Shown: positions 47,032-57,847 of the stretch, piece by piece
Layout of the letters: each line of letters starts with the position of its first letter
How positions within the stretch are numbered: the first letter of the stretch is position 1
Origin: Vibrio rarus
Lineage (GTDB): Bacteria > Pseudomonadota > Gammaproteobacteria > Enterobacterales > Vibrionaceae
Length of the DNA stretch: 64,000 bases
Direction of reading: 5' to 3'
NCBI RefSeq assembly: GCF_024347075.1
Contig: NZ_AP024900.1
Location: 2,170,001 to 2,234,000, forward strand
Notes under the pieces: model-generated
What the model saw: the letters and a program-made list of their open reading frames with translations, nothing else
Told to the model about the DNA's origin: nothing
Database searches by the model: none
Program-made: the position numbers and the translations under genes

Positions 47032-47835
47032 ATGCATCCTATGCTAAATATCGCTATTCGCGCTGCGCGAAAAGCAGGCAATCATATTGCGAAATCTCTA
47101 GAAACTACTGACAAAATTGAAACTACGTTAAAAGGCACAAATGATTTTGTGACTAACATAGATCAAGAAGCAGAATATTTGATTATCGATACCATTAAAT
47201 CTTCATACCCTGACCACAGCATCATTGCTGAAGAGTCTGGTTTAACAGTAGGTAAAGATGACGCAGTTCAATGGATCATTGACCCACTGGATGGCACCAC
47301 TAACTTCGTTAAAGGTATCCCTCACTTTTCTGTTTCTATTGCTGTTCGCATCAATGGCCGTACTGAAGTGGCGTGTGTATACGACCCTATGCTTAACGAA
47401 CTGTTCACCGCACAACGTGGTTCTGGCGCTCAGCTAAACAACTCTCGTATTCGTGTTAAGCAACTTAAAGATCTTCAAGGTACTATTCTTGCTACTGGTT
47501 TCCCTTACAAGCAAAAACAACACTCTGAATCTTACTTCAATATCATGAGCTCTCTATTTACCGAAGTGGCTGACTTCCGTCGCACAGGTTCTGCAGCTCT
47601 TGATCTTTGCTACCTTGCAGCTAACCGCGTTGACGGTTACTTCGAGCTAGGCCTAAAACCTTGGGATATGGCAGCAGGCGAGCTTATCGCTCGTGAAGCA
47701 GGCGCCATCCTAACTGACTTTGCTGGTGGCACTGACTACCTTAAGTCTGGTAATGTTGTTGGTTCAAGCGCACGTGGTGTTAAGAATATTCTTCGTCACA
47801 TTCGTGAACACGCTAATGAAGGCATGCTTAAATAA
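47032..47835 (+). CDS. suhB: Inositol-1-monophosphatase SuhB (267 aa)
   Basis: A metal-dependent phosphatase that also joins the rRNA antitermination complex. The metal site is formed by EESG (~67), DPLDGTTNF (~84-92) and WDMAAGELIAREAG (~212-225). Length equals E. coli SuhB. The gene stands alone, divergent from trmJ and followed by a terminator. Confidence 0.97.
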   Translation: MHPMLNIAIRAARKAGNHIAKSLETTDKIETTLKGTNDFVTNIDQEAEYLIIDTIKSSYPDHSIIAEESGLTVGKDDAVQWIIDPLDGTTNFVKGIPHFSVSIAVRINGRTEVACVYDPMLNELFTAQRGSGAQLNNSRIRVKQLKDLQGTILATGFPYKQKQHSESYFNIMSSLFTEVADFRRTGSAALDLCYLAANRVDGYFELGLKPWDMAAGELIAREAGAILTDFAGGTDYLKSGNVVGSSARGVKNILRHIREHANEGMLK

Positions 47836-47860
47836 GCCACCTTTATCAAAATATACAAAA

Positions 47861-47889
47861 ACGGCCATCATTTGATGGCCATTTTTTTT
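47861..47889 (+). terminator. Intrinsic terminator of suhB
   Basis: A 9-bp stem (CGGCCATCA/TGATGGCC-type) with a TTT loop is followed by eight T residues. Confidence 0.92.
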
Positions 47890-47898
47890 GTAGCGCTC

Positions 47899-47992
47899 AT
47901 ACCAAATCGTAACAAGTAACCGCTCGGTCTAGCTGGTTTTGACACCAGCTATTTCAACTAGGCTATTGCAACTCAGTGGCTGCAATTGGTAT
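47899..47992. repeat. 94-bp miniature element with ATACCAA/TTGGTAT ends
   Basis: The ends ATACCAAATCG and CAATTGGTAT are inverted. Inside is a perfect AGCTGG/CCAGCT hairpin with an eight-base loop. It resembles the tips of the 155-bp palindromic repeat but lacks its middle. It lies between convergent suhB and glmM. Confidence 0.6.
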
Positions 47993-47999
47993 GCAATAA

Positions 48000-49337
48000 T
48001 TAGCAATTTTCGCGTACAGTATCAGCAATACGATTCGCCAGTGTCAATACTAGCTCACCATCTTCCCCTTCAACCATCACACGAATCAGTGGCTCTGTGC
48101 CTGATTTACGTAGCAATACGCGGCCTTTATCCCCTAGCTCTTGCTCTGCTTGAGCCACAGACTCTTTCACTATATCCAGTTGCATTGGATCCGTTGCGCC
48201 GCTAAAGCGAACATTGATCAGCTCTTGTGGGTATAGGGTCATGCCTTGAGAAAGGTCATACAGATTCATGCCACTATCCACAATAGACGCCAACACTTGT
48301 AACGCGGCAACAATGGCATCACCGGTTGTGACTTTATCTAATAGGATCACGTGACCTGAGTTTTCTGCACCAATGCTCCAGCCTTTTTCTTTCAGCTGTT
48401 CCATTACATAGCGATCACCGACTGCCGCGCGAGAAAATGGAATACCCAACTGCTTAAGGCCGTTTTCCATTCCTAGGTTGGTCATTAAGGTCCCTACCAC
48501 GCCACCTTTTAGTTCGCCACGACGTAACGCATCACGGGCAATAATGTAGGCAATTTGGTCACCATCTACTTTGTTACCTAGGTGATCAACCATAATAATA
48601 CGGTCACCGTCGCCATCAAATGCTAGGCCTAAATCTGCTTTTTCTTCAACGACTTTAGCCTGTAGTGCGCGTACATCGGTAGCGCCGACTTGTTCATTGA
48701 TGTTTAAGCCGTTTGGCTCACAACCAATTAATACTAACTCTGCACCGAGCTCTTTAAATACATTAGGCGCAATGTGATACGTTGCGCCATGGGCACAATC
48801 AATGACAATTTTTAATGTGGATAAATTAGCAGAGTGTGGAAATGTGCTTTTACAAAATTCGATATAACGGCCAGCAGCGTCATTCATGCGTGAGGCTTTA
48901 CCGAGTAATGCCGACTCAACACATTCAATCTCTTTATCCAGTTCAGCTTCAATCGCAAGTTCAACTTCATCCGCCAGTTTTGAACCTTCAGAGGAGAAGA
49001 ACTTAATTCCGTTATCGTAATATGGGTTATGAGAAGCCGAAATCACAATGCCCGCTTCTGCGCGGAATGTTTGCGTTAAGTAAGCGACAGCAGGCGTTGG
49101 CATTGGTCCCGTAAATGAAGCTTTCAAACCGGCTGCAGCCAGTCCTGCTTCAAGTGCAGACTCCAACATATAGCCAGAAATACGAGTGTCTTTACCTATG
49201 ATAACTTTTTTGGTGCCTTGTTTAGCTAGCACGCGACCTGCAGCCCAACCTAACTTTAATGCAAAATCAGGAGTGATCGGGTACTGACCCACTTTTCCTC
49301 GAATACCGTCGGTACCAAAATAGCGTCTTTTAGACAT
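48000..49337 (-). CDS. glmM: Phosphoglucosamine mutase GlmM (445 aa)
   Basis: It converts glucosamine-6-P to glucosamine-1-P for cell-wall and LPS precursors. The phosphoserine loop is [17 protein letters not shown] with Ser at about 102. The metal loop is [13 protein letters not shown] (~241-253), and the phosphate-binding loop near the end is [17 protein letters not shown]. Standard length. It follows folP by 16 bases, the usual folP-glmM pair. Confidence 0.98.
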   Translation of the reverse strand: MSKRRYFGTDGIRGKVGQYPITPDFALKLGWAAGRVLAKQGTKKVIIGKDTRISGYMLESALEAGLAAAGLKASFTGPMPTPAVAYLTQTFRAEAGIVISASHNPYYDNGIKFFSSEGSKLADEVELAIEAELDKEIECVESALLGKASRMNDAAGRYIEFCKSTFPHSANLSTLKIVIDCAHGATYHIAPNVFKELGAELVLIGCEPNGLNINEQVGATDVRALQAKVVEEKADLGLAFDGDGDRIIMVDHLGNKVDGDQIAYIIARDALRRGELKGGVVGTLMTNLGMENGLKQLGIPFSRAAVGDRYVMEQLKEKGWSIGAENSGHVILLDKVTTGDAIVAALQVLASIVDSGMNLYDLSQGMTLYPQELINVRFSGATDPMQLDIVKESVAQAEQELGDKGRVLLRKSGTEPLIRVMVEGEDGELVLTLANRIADTVRENC

Positions 49338-49353
49338 GTTAAATTCCTAGTTC

Positions 49354-50184
49354 TTATTTTAATGAGTTCATAAAGCTCACGACTCGCACGGCATCTACCG
49401 TTTCATCTACATCATGTGCTCTAATAATTTGTGCGCCTTTTTGCGCGGCAATTACCGCACATGCGACACTTGCGGATACACAATCCGCAGGGGCTTTATT
49501 GAGTAGCTTAAATACCATCGACTTTCTAGACATCCCTGCCAAGATAGGCATATCAAAGCGATGAAACTGTTCTAGGTGTTGTAATAAATGGTAGTTATGT
49601 TCAAGTGTTTTACCAAATCCAAAGCCAGGATCAAGTATTAATTTGTCCCGCGCAATTCCGACTTTTGCGCAAGCGTCAATACGCTCTTCTAAAAACGATG
49701 CCACATCAGACAAGAGATCATGGTACTGAGGATGAGCTTGCATGGTTCTAGGCTGCCCTTGCATGTGCATCAAACAAATGGGCACCCCAGATACCGCGGC
49801 GACCTGCAAAGCCTCAGGTTCACGAAGCGCTCGTACATCATTAATGATATCCGCTCCTGCTGCCGTGGCTTGACGCATCACCTCAGCTTTACTGGTATCT
49901 ATAGAGATCCATACATCCGATTCTGCGCGCAGAGCTTTAATCACTGGGATTACCCGCTCAAGCTCCTGTGCCAACGTCACTTTTGGAGCTCCCGGACGCG
50001 TAGACTCCCCACCAATATCAATGATACTTGCTCCTGCTGCGATCATTAATCGAGCTTGAACTAAGGCATCTTCAATACGGTTAAATTTCCCACCATCGGA
50101 GAAAGAGTCAGGAGTAACGTTAAGGATGCCCATAACTTGAGGCGTAGTCAGATCGAGCTGTTTGGTTCCGTGATGTAAAATCAT
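49354..50184 (-). CDS. folP: Dihydropteroate synthase (276 aa)
   Basis: It joins p-aminobenzoate to the pterin in folate synthesis and is the sulfonamide target. MGILNVTPDSFSDGGKF (~17-33) and DIGGESTRPGAP (~55-66) are the substrate loops. KLILDPGFGFGKTLEHNY and PILAGMSRKSMV follow. The start at ATG aligns with E. coli FolP; a TTG nine codons upstream is possible. It sits between ftsH and glmM. Confidence 0.96.
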   Translation of the reverse strand: MILHHGTKQLDLTTPQVMGILNVTPDSFSDGGKFNRIEDALVQARLMIAAGASIIDIGGESTRPGAPKVTLAQELERVIPVIKALRAESDVWISIDTSKAEVMRQATAAGADIINDVRALREPEALQVAAVSGVPICLMHMQGQPRTMQAHPQYHDLLSDVASFLEERIDACAKVGIARDKLILDPGFGFGKTLEHNYHLLQHLEQFHRFDMPILAGMSRKSMVFKLLNKAPADCVSASVACAVIAAQKGAQIIRAHDVDETVDAVRVVSFMNSLK

Positions 50185-50235
50185 AGCGTTAACGAGTTTT
50201 AGATTATTCAAAGGGGTTTGCTAGGGGCAAATATA

Positions 50236-50262
50236 GAAAAACCCCGAGAGCTCTCGGGGTTT
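50236..50262. terminator. Hairpin between ftsH and folP
   Basis: A palindromic stem (AAACCCCGAGA/TCTCGGGGTTT) separates the two minus-strand genes. On the minus strand it is followed by TTCTATATTT, so it may stop most ftsH transcripts. Confidence 0.75.
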
Positions 50263-50275
50263 ATTATCATATGAG

Positions 50276-52213
50276 TTATTCTGAATCTTTATCAGTTGAT
50301 TCTGATGTAGATTGTTCTGTCTTTTCAGGTTCCGCTTTCGCTTCAGGCTTACTTGGAGCAGGTTTAGATTCCTCAGCAGATCGGGTTGGTTGTTCTCCCC
50401 AGCCGGCAGGTTCTCTAATATCAGATTTACGCTCCATGAGGTCATCAATTTGACCAGCATCGATTGTTTCGTACTTCATCAATGCATCTTTCATTGAGTG
50501 CATGATATCCATGTTCTCTTCAAGAATTTGACGAGCACGAGCGTAGTTGCGGTCAATGATTTGACGAATTTCATCATCAATCAGTTTTGCAGTGTCATCT
50601 GACATATGTTTGGTCTGAGTCACGCTACGACCTAAGAAGACTTCGCCCTCTTCTTCAGCATAAAGAAGCGGTCCAAGTTTTTCAGAGAAGCCCCACTGAG
50701 TCACCATCTTACGAGCAATATCAGTAGCACGTTCGATATCGTTCGAAGCACCCGTAGACACTCTCTCTTTACCGTAGATAAGTTCTTCAGCAAGACGGCC
50801 ACCGTAGAGGCTTGAAATCATTGATTCAAGGTGACGACGGTTCATGCTTACGCGATCTTGTTCTGGCAAGTACATGGTCACACCTAGCGCACGGCCACGT
50901 GGGATAATAGACACTTTATACACAGGATCGTGCTCTGGAACTAAGCGACCTATAATGGCGTGACCGGCTTCGTGATAAGCCGTTGACTCTTTGATGTCAT
51001 CGGTCATTACCATTGAGCGACGTTCCGCACCCATCATGATTTTGTCTTTTGCTTGCTCAAATTCAACCATTGATACGTTGCGCTTGTTACCGCGAGCGGC
51101 AAATAGAGCGGCTTCGTTAACTAGGTTAGCAAGGTCAGCACCAGAGAACCCCGGTGTACCACGAGCAATTAATGATGGTTCCACATCGTTTGCTAAAGGC
51201 ACTTTACGCATGTGCACTTTAAGAATTTGCTCACGACCACGAACATCAGGAAGACCAACAACGACTTGGCGGTCAAAACGACCTGGACGCAATAATGCAG
51301 GGTCCAATACGTCAGGACGGTTGGTTGCGGCAATAACGATAATACCTTCATTACCTTCAAAGCCATCCATCTCAACCAGCATTTGGTTCAATGTTTGTTC
51401 ACGCTCATCGTGACCACCACCTACACCTGCGCCACGTTGACGACCTACAGCATCGATTTCATCAATGAAGATGATACAAGGAGCGGCTTTCTTAGCTTGT
51501 TCGAACATGTCACGCACACGAGATGCACCCACACCCACAAACATTTCAACAAAGTCAGAACCAGAAATAGTAAAGAACGGTACTTTTGCTTCACCGGCAA
51601 TCGCCTTAGCAAGCAAAGTTTTACCTGTACCAGGAGGACCGACTAGCAGAACACCTGTTGGGATCTTACCACCCAACTTTTGGAATCGGCTTGGGTCACG
51701 CAAGTAATCCACTAGCTCTTTTACATCTTCTTTTGCTTCATCACAGCCAGCAACGTCAGAGAAAAGTGTTTTGATCTGTTCTTCACTCATCATACGAGCT
51801 TTAGATTTACCGAAAGACATAGCGCCTTTGCCGCCGCCGCCTTGCATTTGACGCATGAAGAAAATCCACACACCAATCAGTAGAATCATAGGGAACCATG
51901 AAATAAAGATAGTCCCTAGAAGACTTTGCTCTTCTGGTGGGGTACCACTTACTTTCACGTTTTTATTGATCAAATCATCAAGAAGCTTAGTGTCATACAC
52001 TGGCATATAAGTCACATTACGTGAGTTATCGTTGCGGTAGAAGACAATTTCTTTGTCATTGATTTTTGCTTCACGAATTTGACCTTGGCCAACTTCCTGT
52101 ACAAAAGTGGTATAGTCCACTGATTTTCCGTTACTGTCTCCAGGGCCAAAGCTCTGGAAAACGGACATTAGCACTACAGCTATCACTAGCCACAGAATTA
52201 GATTTTTTGCCAT
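50276..52213 (-). CDS. ftsH: ATP-dependent zinc metalloprotease FtsH (645 aa)
   Basis: A membrane-bound AAA+ protease that degrades LpxC, sigma-32 and misfolded membrane proteins. Two N-terminal helices (about 4-24 and 97-118) flank a periplasmic domain. The AAA module has GPPGTGKT (~192) and the second-region-of-homology [20 protein letters not shown]. The zinc motif is HEAGH (~415). The tail is acidic and Pro-rich. The start MAKNLILWL matches E. coli, so the TTG three codons earlier was not used. It follows rlmE. Confidence 0.98.
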   Translation of the reverse strand: MAKNLILWLVIAVVLMSVFQSFGPGDSNGKSVDYTTFVQEVGQGQIREAKINDKEIVFYRNDNSRNVTYMPVYDTKLLDDLINKNVKVSGTPPEEQSLLGTIFISWFPMILLIGVWIFFMRQMQGGGGKGAMSFGKSKARMMSEEQIKTLFSDVAGCDEAKEDVKELVDYLRDPSRFQKLGGKIPTGVLLVGPPGTGKTLLAKAIAGEAKVPFFTISGSDFVEMFVGVGASRVRDMFEQAKKAAPCIIFIDEIDAVGRQRGAGVGGGHDEREQTLNQMLVEMDGFEGNEGIIVIAATNRPDVLDPALLRPGRFDRQVVVGLPDVRGREQILKVHMRKVPLANDVEPSLIARGTPGFSGADLANLVNEAALFAARGNKRNVSMVEFEQAKDKIMMGAERRSMVMTDDIKESTAYHEAGHAIIGRLVPEHDPVYKVSIIPRGRALGVTMYLPEQDRVSMNRRHLESMISSLYGGRLAEELIYGKERVSTGASNDIERATDIARKMVTQWGFSEKLGPLLYAEEEGEVFLGRSVTQTKHMSDDTAKLIDDEIRQIIDRNYARARQILEENMDIMHSMKDALMKYETIDAGQIDDLMERKSDIREPAGWGEQPTRSAEESKPAPSKPEAKAEPEKTEQSTSESTDKDSE

Positions 52214-52321
52214 GTCACTCAAGGTGTAAGCCTCTCGATAACTAATTGTAATTAAAAGTAGATTACTACAGTTTTTATGCTGTAGCCAGAATGTAACAGC
52301 TTTCTCGTGCTTGAAGTTCGA

Positions 52322-52951
52322 TTAGCCTTTGTAACCAGTTGCTACAATGAACACTTCACGAGAGCGAGCTCTAGAAGAATCAGGTTTACGGACTTTCACT
52401 GTTTTGAACATTTCGCGTACATCTTTAACGTACTGATCAAAACCTTCCCCCTGAAACACTTTAACAACAAAACTACCATTGGTAGCTAGAACTTGTCGAC
52501 ACATATCAAGTGCTAATTCAACTAAATACATCGCTCTTGGTTGGTCTACGGAGTTATTGCCAGCAATATTAGGAGCCATATCAGACATAACCACATCCAC
52601 CATACTTGGCTGAATGCGTTCAAGCAATGCTTCTAGCACGCTATCTTCCCTAAAATCCCCCTGTAAGAAGCTTACACCAGCAATGGGGTCCATAGGCAAC
52701 AAATCACACGCAATTATTTGTCCATTGTCACCAACTATTTTCGCAGCGTACTGAGACCAACCACCAGGGGCTGCCCCCAAATCCACGACCGTCATCCCTG
52801 CTGTGAACAGTTTATCCTTGGTATGAATTTCTTCCATTTTGAAATAAGCCCGTGAACGATAGCCTTTTTTACGAGCTTCATTTGCGTACTTATCATCAAA
52901 ATGCTCTTTTAACCATCGACCCGAACTGGCCGAATGCTTTTGTTTGCTCAT
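52322..52951 (-). CDS. rlmE: 23S rRNA (uridine-2'-O-)-methyltransferase RlmE/FtsJ (209 aa)
   Basis: It methylates U2552 in the ribosomal A loop. The SAM-binding [14 protein letters not shown] lies at about 58-71. Catalytic residues are recognisable as Lys in RAYFKMEEI, Asp in [10 protein letters not shown] and Lys in [10 protein letters not shown]. Length equals E. coli. The neighbouring order yhbY-rlmE-ftsH is conserved. Confidence 0.98.
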   Translation of the reverse strand: MSKQKHSASSGRWLKEHFDDKYANEARKKGYRSRAYFKMEEIHTKDKLFTAGMTVVDLGAAPGGWSQYAAKIVGDNGQIIACDLLPMDPIAGVSFLQGDFREDSVLEALLERIQPSMVDVVMSDMAPNIAGNNSVDQPRAMYLVELALDMCRQVLATNGSFVVKVFQGEGFDQYVKDVREMFKTVKVRKPDSSRARSREVFIVATGYKG

Positions 52952-53082
52952 GCAATTTCCAACGTGTTTGGAGTAGGCAATTAGCCTAATATCCCCGTTT
53001 CATGGATAAAGTATAGTCTTGAGACCTATATGACGTTAAAATAGGATTTTTCAACCCTTACATAAAAGAAATTGGCCGCGAT

Positions 53083-53379
53083 ATGAACTTAAGCACCAAA
53101 CAAAAGCAGCATCTAAAAGGCCTAGCGCACCCGCTAAAACCGGTTGTGCTAATGGGCGCAAATGGACTTACTGAGGCTGTTCTAGCGGAGATTGAAATTG
53201 CACTGGATCATCACGAGTTGATCAAGGTTAAAGTTGCATCTGAAGATCGTGACACAAAAAACCTTATCATTGATGCTATCATCCGTGAAACCGGCGCAGA
53301 AAAAGTACAGACTATTGGTAAAACACTGGTCATGTACCGCCAATCAGAGCAACGTAAAATCGAACTCCCTCGTAAATAA
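53083..53379 (+). CDS. yhbY: CRM-domain RNA-binding protein YhbY (98 aa)
   Basis: A single CRM domain that associates with pre-50S ribosomes. The conserved block LKGLAHPLKPVVLMGANGLT is at about 10-29 with a GxxG-type loop, and LVMYRQSEQRKIELPR ends the protein. It diverges from rlmE, the usual arrangement, and has its own terminator. Confidence 0.96.
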   Translation: MNLSTKQKQHLKGLAHPLKPVVLMGANGLTEAVLAEIEIALDHHELIKVKVASEDRDTKNLIIDAIIRETGAEKVQTIGKTLVMYRQSEQRKIELPRK

Positions 53380-53402
53380 AGTGACTTCGATTTATCGTAC
53401 TA

Positions 53403-53428
53403 AAAAAGGCTGCTAATGCAGCCTTTTT
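53403..53428 (+). terminator. Intrinsic terminator of yhbY
   Basis: AAAGGCTGC and GCAGCCTTT form a 9-bp stem around TAAT with flanking A and T runs. It may also stop greA on the other strand. Confidence 0.88.
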
Positions 53429-53449
53429 GCTATCGCTAAGCCAATTAAA

Positions 53450-53923
53450 CTATAGATATTCTACTTGATCAATTTCGTAGTCTTTTACGCCACCAGGAGT
53501 GGTGATAGTGACTTCGTCACCTTCAAGTTTACCGATCAAACCACGCGCAATGGGTGAGCTTACAGAGATGCGACCTAGTTTAATTTCCGCCTCATCTTCA
53601 CCAACGATTTGATACTTAAACTCTTCTTCTGTATCCACATCAATAAGTGTCACTGTTGTGCCAAAAATGACCTTGCCGCTATTTTCCATTTTAGTGACAT
53701 CAATCACCTGAGCAACAGATAACTTGTATTCAATATCACGAATTTGCGCTTCACAAATACCTTGCTCTTCACGCGCCGCATGGTACTCAGCATTTTCTTT
53801 AAGGTCGCCTAATTCGCGAGCTTCGGCAATCGCTTTAGAAATAAGAGGACGTAGTTTTAGCAATCTTTCTAGTTCTGTTTTTAATTGCTGCTCACCACGA
53901 ACAGTCATTGGTACTTTTTCCAT
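53450..53923 (-). CDS. greA: Transcription elongation factor GreA (157 aa)
   Basis: It stimulates transcript cleavage by backtracked RNA polymerase. The N-terminal coiled coil carries the tip residues in [20 protein letters not shown] at about 39-58, and the C-terminal FKBP-like domain includes [16 protein letters not shown]. Length is standard. It converges with yhbY. Confidence 0.98.
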   Translation of the reverse strand: MEKVPMTVRGEQQLKTELERLLKLRPLISKAIAEARELGDLKENAEYHAAREEQGICEAQIRDIEYKLSVAQVIDVTKMENSGKVIFGTTVTLIDVDTEEEFKYQIVGEDEAEIKLGRISVSSPIARGLIGKLEGDEVTITTPGGVKDYEIDQVEYL

Positions 53924-54415
53924 AATAAACCTCTTTGTCCTGTAAATTTAGGACAATAAAAGCCTATCAAGTAACAAACTTAATAGGTAATTAACTGACA
54001 ATAATGCCCTAATTGTACCGAAAAACTCGTTCACTTTCACCTTAAATTGATGGCTCTACCCCTCACTTACCTATGAGCACTACTGATAAAAAACCCACTT
54101 CTTTGACAAAATAAATCTAAATTTTCATCAAGGCTGTGACAGATAAGACCAGAAGTACAACCACTGTAACTTACTGTTTTAAGGCATTTAGCACCCCGTA
54201 GACAACAATTAACCTAAAAAAGTTCCATTCATTTATATAATTTTACTTCCATTAGTTGCATGTTTTAGATTAAATCTTCACCGAAACTCAGCCCTTTTAT
54301 AGGTGAAACGCCTTACATTACAACAACTTAACCAAGATCTTGACCAAGGCTTTGTTTAGGATGTAGGGTATGTCTCATCAATTTTTATTGGACAAATACA
54401 ATCAAGGATTTGGAA
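53924..54415. other. greA-ompU intergenic regulatory region
   Basis: About 490 bases without a gene, separating divergent greA and the porin. Long upstream regions are usual for regulated Vibrio porins such as ompU. TTGACC at about 54340-54345 with TAGGGT 18 bases later is a possible promoter. No convincing ToxR box array was identified by eye. Confidence 0.4.
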
Positions 54416-55453
54416 ATGAATAAGAAAATTATTGCTCTAGCAGTAGCAGCAGCTGCATGTGCCACTCAAGCATCAGCCGTTGAATTATACAACCAAGATG
54501 GATCTACTTTCTCTATCGGTGGTCACGTTGCGATAAGTGCTAAAGGTAACTCTGATGTTGGTGGTACTGATCTTATCTCTAACTCACCACGTATTAACTT
54601 CAATGCTACACAAGACCTAGGTAATGGTTTTACAGCTGATGCTAAAGGTGAATGGTCACTTAACTACCTTGACGGTGGCGAAAATTCATTCACTACTCGT
54701 CTTGGTTACATTGGTGTATCTCACGACGTATACGGTCGTGCTGTAGCGGGTACGCAGTGGGCTCCGTACTACGATGTTGCTGGTGTTACTGATATGCCTA
54801 TCGCATTTGCCAATGACTTCCTATACGACAACCATGGCGCGCTAGGTACTGGCCGTGCAGAAAACATGGTTTCTTACCGTAACGATTTCCAACTAAATGA
54901 CAACCTATCTATCTTTGGTGGCCTAGGTCTACAAGACGGTGCAACTGCTGGCTTCGACAACCGTGGCCAAGTAGCTATCGGTGTAAACTTCGCTGACTTC
55001 ATGGTTGGTTATGCATACACTGCAGGTGATCGTACCGACGGTCTAACTAGCAAAGAAGATGCTACTTCTCACGCACTTTCAGCTAAATACGGTTCATACG
55101 GTGACGGAGTTTACGTTGCAGGCGTTTACACTATCAACGAATACATGAACGGAACAACTAACTACAATACTAATGCTAGCACTGCTGATGTATTAGATGA
55201 CTCTAACGGCATGGAGTTTATCGTTGCATACGCCTTCGCTAACAGCCTAAACCTATCTATTAACTACGAAACTCTTCAAAGCAATGACAAGAAAGTTGTA
55301 GATGGTACTGTATACAGCCAAATGGCATTCCAAGCCGAGTATAACATTACTCCTACATTCGTTGGCTTTGCTGGTTACCAACTAGACCTTGGTTCTGACC
55401 TAAACAAAGAAGAAAACGACATGTGGAACCTTGGTGTTCGTTACTACCTATAA
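54416..55453 (+). CDS. ompU: OmpU-type outer-membrane porin (345 aa)
   Basis: A trimeric general porin. A signal peptide (MNKKIIALAVAAAACATQASA) is followed by a 16-strand barrel with alternating residues that ends in Tyr-Tyr-Leu (NLGVRYYL). The constriction-loop region contains GTQWAPYYDVAGVTDMPIAF (~101-120), typical of Vibrio porins. Gene order greA-porin-dacB is the same as for V. cholerae ompU, which supports the symbol. Expression is usually controlled by ToxR in that species; here this is inferred. Confidence 0.85.
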   Translation: MNKKIIALAVAAAACATQASAVELYNQDGSTFSIGGHVAISAKGNSDVGGTDLISNSPRINFNATQDLGNGFTADAKGEWSLNYLDGGENSFTTRLGYIGVSHDVYGRAVAGTQWAPYYDVAGVTDMPIAFANDFLYDNHGALGTGRAENMVSYRNDFQLNDNLSIFGGLGLQDGATAGFDNRGQVAIGVNFADFMVGYAYTAGDRTDGLTSKEDATSHALSAKYGSYGDGVYVAGVYTINEYMNGTTNYNTNASTADVLDDSNGMEFIVAYAFANSLNLSINYETLQSNDKKVVDGTVYSQMAFQAEYNITPTFVGFAGYQLDLGSDLNKEENDMWNLGVRYYL

Positions 55454-55497
55454 TGGTAGAAAAACTATAATAGCCTGACTACACAACTTGCTATTAA

Positions 55498-55524
55498 AAC
55501 ACCTGCCTATTGGCAGGTGTTTTT
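55498..55524 (+). terminator. Intrinsic terminator of ompU
   Basis: AACACCTGCC and GGCAGGTGTT form a perfect 10-bp stem around TATT, followed by TTTGTTT. Confidence 0.92.
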
Positions 55525-55568
55525 GTTTATACTGTAATTTAAATAGCTTCAGCTTTGTTAGGAATGCC

Positions 55569-56951
55569 ATGCGCGCTTTTATTCTACTACTGACCTGTGT
55601 CACTTTTATCGCCTCAGCGTCAATTATCACGCCGTATGAAATCTTACCGCAAGGACATTTATCCAGCGTCATTGTGACACATGACTCCGAGGTAAAAGTA
55701 TCCACTAATGCACAACAACTTTTTCCACCCGCCAGCACCCTAAAGTTAATCACCGCCTTAGCTGCCAAGCTTCACTGGAAAAATGGCCATCAATTTTCGA
55801 CGCAACTGTTTAAGCAAGGCTCAGATTACAGCCTTCGCTTTTCAGGCGATCCTAGCCTCAAACGAAGTGATCTTGAGGTATTGTTAAGTGAGTTAAAAGG
55901 GCACACTATCGCAGGTAATTTGTATCTCGACGGTTCTCTCTTTACCGGTTACGACCGTGGTGTAGGTTGGCCATGGGATGTCCTTGGTGTGTGTTACGCA
56001 GCGCCTGCTTCAGCATTAACTTTAGATGGCAATTGCGTACAAGCCTCGATTAGCACATTAAAAGACGGCACCACTTCAGTCTTCGTGCCTAAGCATCAAC
56101 CTATTATCGTAAAAAACCAAGTTAAGACTGTTTCTAAAGAAGAAAAAGAGCGCAGTTACTGTAACTTAGATCTTGTGACATCACCGAACAACAGTTATAC
56201 GTTAAGCGGTTGTTTAACCTATCGAAATACCCCTTTGCCCCTTAAATTTGCCGTGCAGTCTCCTAGCCTTTACCTTAAAAAAAACGTTGCTGATATTCTT
56301 AAACGACAAGGGACTAAGGTGCAAGGGAAGATAATGCTCGGTCAAACGGATCAGCAGGCGGTATTGCTCGCACAACATCACTCAGCCCCTTTAAACCAGC
56401 TGCTTGAATTTATGCTTCACAAATCTGACAACCTCTATGCAGATAACATTACTAAACAACTTGGGGCGGACTTATATGGCAAGAAAGGAAGCTTTAAAAG
56501 TGGCACATCTGCGATAACAGAGATCTTACTCAAACAAACGGGGATCGATTTATCCAATGGGATTTTAGAAGACGGTTCAGGCTTGTCCAGAAACAACCGT
56601 ATCTCGCCACATACCATGATGGACGTTCTGCAATATATAAAGGATCATGATAAACAGTTGCACCTGATCAGCTTACTTGCGACATCCGGTGTAGACGGTA
56701 CATTAAAGCATCGACCCAGCATGCGTATTTCACCGATTAAAGGGCAAATCAAAGCAAAAAGTGGCTCACTATTTGGTAGCCATAATATGGTTGGTTACGT
56801 CTATGACAAGCAAGGCAATATCCAATATACCTTTGTGCAATATGTCACTAACTATCATCCAAAATCGACCAAGAAAGGCGCTGAACCGGCCATCACTCGT
56901 TTTGAGAAAGCGTTTTACCAGTCAATGATTGAACCGAAAATAACGCCATAG
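55569..56951 (+). CDS. dacB: D-alanyl-D-alanine carboxypeptidase/endopeptidase DacB, PBP4 (460 aa)
   Basis: A periplasmic penicillin-binding protein of the S13 family that trims and cleaves peptidoglycan cross-links. A signal peptide of about 17 residues precedes the catalytic motifs: SxxK in PASTLKLITA (~59-62), SxN in KSDN (~289) and KSG in IKAKSGSLFG (~397). A family-specific insertion lies between the first two. The start ATG follows TAGGA; an upstream in-frame extension overlaps the ompU terminator and was rejected. Confidence 0.95.
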   Translation: MRAFILLLTCVTFIASASIITPYEILPQGHLSSVIVTHDSEVKVSTNAQQLFPPASTLKLITALAAKLHWKNGHQFSTQLFKQGSDYSLRFSGDPSLKRSDLEVLLSELKGHTIAGNLYLDGSLFTGYDRGVGWPWDVLGVCYAAPASALTLDGNCVQASISTLKDGTTSVFVPKHQPIIVKNQVKTVSKEEKERSYCNLDLVTSPNNSYTLSGCLTYRNTPLPLKFAVQSPSLYLKKNVADILKRQGTKVQGKIMLGQTDQQAVLLAQHHSAPLNQLLEFMLHKSDNLYADNITKQLGADLYGKKGSFKSGTSAITEILLKQTGIDLSNGILEDGSGLSRNNRISPHTMMDVLQYIKDHDKQLHLISLLATSGVDGTLKHRPSMRISPIKGQIKAKSGSLFGSHNMVGYVYDKQGNIQYTFVQYVTNYHPKSTKKGAEPAITRFEKAFYQSMIEPKITP

Positions 56952-56964
56952 TGAGTGCTTGCAC

Positions 56965-56989
56965 AGTAGGGGCATTTCCTGCCCCTACT
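56965..56989. terminator. Hairpin between convergent dacB and mgtE
   Basis: AGTAGGGGC and GCCCCTACT form a perfect 9-bp stem with a 7-base loop. No T-run follows on either strand, so its strength as a terminator is uncertain. Confidence 0.45.
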
Positions 56990-57001
56990 CAAGCGATGAC
57001 A

Positions 57002-57847
57002 TCATGCAATATCGAGAAAGTAATTCACTACGTTGAAGTAAATCCACATTCCAGAAATATCCACGATCGAAGCCAGTACAGGACTAACAAGTACCGCAGG
57101 ATCCAGCTTAAAGGCCCGTGCAATAATCGGTAGTACGCCACCGAGCGTGGTGGAGATGGAGATCTGAATAAACAAAGCAACCGCAATCGCTAACGCGATC
57201 ATATTTAGGTCGTAACCTGCGGTGGAAACCCCCTCACTAAATAATAGAATGCGTCCCACCATCACCAGCGCAATAACCAAACCTATGCACAGCGCTACGC
57301 GACTTTCTTTCCATAGCACAGACAACCACTGTCGCTTCTTTAACTCTCCTGTGGCTAACGCTCGAATGACCAGTGTCGCCGATTGAGTACCCGTGTTGCC
57401 TCCGGCAGCGGCAATGACCGGCATATAGATAGCCAATAGCACTAATTGACTCAAGGTATCTTCATAACTGGCTATAATCAGGCCAGATACAATGCCCATT
57501 AATGCTAAACCAATAATCCAGCCTATACGTTGCTGTACATGGGCTAGCACTCCTGTAGAAAGGTAGCCTTTATGGGGCTCAGCTTCTGAGCGGATAAATC
57601 CTAATTGATGTGCGAAATGACGCGCTCTTACATCCTCACCAATGACTTCTAGTTCGGCAATAATATGCTGAACAAAAGCCACAGAGCATTGATTTAAGAT
57701 CGCTACCGCCTCTTCTATAGGCATCACTTTAAGCAGTCTCACCTGCTGTTTTTCTTCATACTCCCAAAATGCGCTTGTGGCTGCGCAAATTTCCTCACGA
57801 GAAAAGGTATTAATATCGTGAGCTAACGTTGTGTTCATTACCGTCAT
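57002..57847 (-). CDS. mgtE: MgtE-family divalent cation transporter without the sensor CBS pair (281 aa)
   Basis: A magnesium-transport protein. The C-terminal half has five helices with the MgtE pore signature PVIAAAGGNTGTQSATLVIRALATGE (~144-169) and the ending FKLDPAVLVSPVLASIVDISGM. The N-terminal ~100 residues contain a short helical domain but not the usual CBS pair, so the protein is well below the ~450 residues of gated MgtE. The ATG follows GGGAG; the TTG ten codons earlier was rejected. The ~275-base leader has short ORFs and hairpins. Confidence 0.88.
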   Translation of the reverse strand: MTVMNTTLAHDINTFSREEICAATSAFWEYEEKQQVRLLKVMPIEEAVAILNQCSVAFVQHIIAELEVIGEDVRARHFAHQLGFIRSEAEPHKGYLSTGVLAHVQQRIGWIIGLALMGIVSGLIIASYEDTLSQLVLLAIYMPVIAAAGGNTGTQSATLVIRALATGELKKRQWLSVLWKESRVALCIGLVIALVMVGRILLFSEGVSTAGYDLNMIALAIAVALFIQISISTTLGGVLPIIARAFKLDPAVLVSPVLASIVDISGMWIYFNVVNYFLDIA

